The position numbers and the translations under genes are program-made. From contig CAMBPO010000104.1 of NCBI GenBank assembly GCA_945869725.1, positions 1-5,498 on the forward strand: DNA of 5,498 nt. The letters are read 5' to 3'. The notes beneath the pieces are model-generated. The model saw only the letters and a list, made by a program, of their open reading frames with translations, made no database searches and had not been told where the DNA came from. Below, piece by piece: positions 4,527 through 5,498 of this stretch (its first letter is position 1; every line of letters begins with the position of its first letter). Origin of the DNA: Klebsiella pneumoniae. GTDB lineage: Bacteria; Pseudomonadota; Gammaproteobacteria; Pseudomonadales; Pseudohongiellaceae.

Positions 4527-5498
4527 TTACGGAAGTGCGTAGACCACGAGTTCAGAAGCTGAGCCACGCGCACTGACAACCACGCCAATGTACTGCTTGC
4601 CATCGTGTTCGTAGGTGAACGGCTGTCCTGTTTGTGTGCCGGGCATTTCAATTTCGGCAACAATCTCACCCGTTTCTTTGTTGTGCGCACGCAGCATTGG
4701 GCCACCACCAACGCCTTCACCGGCGAACAGCAGGGTTTTGGTGAGCAGCAATCCGGATTTGGTTTCAACGCCGGTACGTGGTATTTCGATTCCGGCCAGC
4801 GCGGGGTTGTCTGCGATGGCGGCAGGTGTGTCAGCGTTGGCAATCATCCACGCGTGGTCACCGGAATTCATGTCGATGGCAGTGATGCGGCCATAAGGCG
4901 GTTTCACTATCGGCAGGCCAGATGCGCGTGGTACTCGAACGCCCAAGGCCATGCTGTAGTCGATGTCAGAGTTTTCATCTTTTGCAACTGACAGCACAGC
5001 TACCGTGGTTCTGGATGGGACATACAGCATGCCAGTGTCAGGATCCATGGCTGAGCCTTCCCAGTTTGCGCCGCCGGTAGCGGACGGCAGGCTCAATGTG
5101 CCTGTGGTGCCATCGGCTGCCTCAGCCAAAGACGGGGGAGAGTACAGGTTGGTGCCCAGTCGGAAAGGCTTCACAGCTTCCAGTGCAGCAGCACGCAGTT
5201 CCGGAGTGAAATCGATCAGGTCGTCTTCAGTGATGCCTTGACGATCAAAGCCTGCAGGTCGTGTCGGGAATGGCTGTGTCGGAGAATACCATTCGCCGGG
5301 AACATCGCCGACAGGCACTGGCAGTTCTTCGATTGGCCAGATAGGTTCGCCGGTCTGACGGTCAAAGGTATAAACAAACGACTGTTTGGTCACTTGCATT
5401 ACTACCTTACGGCCGTTGGGAAGGTCAGCCAGAATCGGAGCAGAGGGGTTGTCCCAGTCCCAAATGTCGTGATGAATCATCTGGAAGTGCCACTGACG
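4527..5498 (-). CDS. PQQ-dependent (quinoprotein) dehydrogenase, N-terminal part beyond window
   Basis: C-terminal 323 residues of a periplasmic eight-bladed beta-propeller dehydrogenase that uses pyrroloquinoline quinone to oxidise a sugar or alcohol and passes electrons to the respiratory chain. The frame is open through base 5498 (RQWHFQ before the first visible Met), so the true start lies to the right; relatives are about 600-800 aa. Visible family motifs are WHFQMIHHDIWDWDNPSAP, which holds the Asp that is catalytic in E. coli glucose dehydrogenase, QVTKQSFVYTFDRQTG with the PQQ-contacting Lys, PTQPFPTRP, the acidic-Trp segment SATGGANWEGSAMDPDTG, PPYGRITAIDMNSGDHAW, and KTLLFAGEGVGGGPMLRAHN near the end. 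It resembles the glucose dehydrogenase branch ('HHDxWDxD') more than methanol dehydrogenases. The substrate cannot be told from this part. No cytochrome c domain (CxxCH) follows the propeller. It appears to be the first visible gene of the operon with two yceI-like genes. Confidence 0.92.
   Translation of the reverse strand, partial: RQWHFQMIHHDIWDWDNPSAPILADLPNGRKVVMQVTKQSFVYTFDRQTGEPIWPIEELPVPVGDVPGEWYSPTQPFPTRPAGFDRQGITEDDLIDFTPELRAAALEAVKPFRLGTNLYSPPSLAEAADGTTGTLSLPSATGGANWEGSAMDPDTGMLYVPSRTTVAVLSVAKDENSDIDYSMALGVRVPRASGLPIVKPPYGRITAIDMNSGDHAWMIANADTPAAIADNPALAGIEIPRTGVETKSGLLLTKTLLFAGEGVGGGPMLRAHNKETGEIVAEIEMPGTQTGQPFTYEHDGKQYIGVVVSARGSASELVVYALP

Noticed and set aside
4605..5241. Several plus-strand open frames opposite the dehydrogenase
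   Set aside because: They are antisense shadows of a gene with strong family motifs, and none has domain content.

Overview
The window looks like chromosome from a mid-GC, probably marine or aquatic gammaproteobacterium. This rests on codon use of roughly 50-55% GC, periplasmic YceI proteins, a PQQ (quinoprotein) dehydrogenase, an ACR3 arsenite exporter, and REP-like GGGGACGG palindromes that I associate with gammaproteobacterial intergenic DNA. The organism call is inference; there is no rRNA or other marker gene.

Layout from left to right. (1) 1-891, plus strand: the C-terminal part of an ACR3-family arsenite efflux permease, cut by the left edge. (2) 893-960: a perfect 17-bp stem immediately after the permease stop, running into two exact 19-bp tandem repeats (REP-like). 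(3) 985-1767, plus strand: a secreted 260-aa protein of unknown function with its own strong ribosome binding site. (4) 1768-1956: a gap holding what looks like a frameshifted C-terminal remnant of a RelE/ParE-type toxin gene. (5) 1957-2883, minus strand: an exported cyclophilin-type peptidyl-prolyl isomerase with an extra ~110-residue C-terminal region. (6) 2884-3221: a gene-free stretch with an array of 45-bp tandem repeats, an inverted copy of the repeat core, and a strong bidirectional terminator. (7) 3222-5498, minus strand: a probable operon read right to left, PQQ-dependent dehydrogenase (cut by the right edge), periplasmic YceI protein, YceI lipoprotein, then the terminator.

How the genes may work together. 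PQQ dehydrogenases of this type oxidise substrates in the periplasm and pass electrons to a carrier such as ubiquinone. YceI proteins are lipocalin-like barrels, and a family member is known to bind a polyisoprenoid. Two different YceI proteins, one soluble and one lipid-anchored, directly behind a quinoprotein dehydrogenase suggest a periplasmic oxidation module with its own isoprenoid/quinone-binding partners. That link is an inference from gene order. I see no CRISPR array, intact mobile element, tRNA or rRNA.
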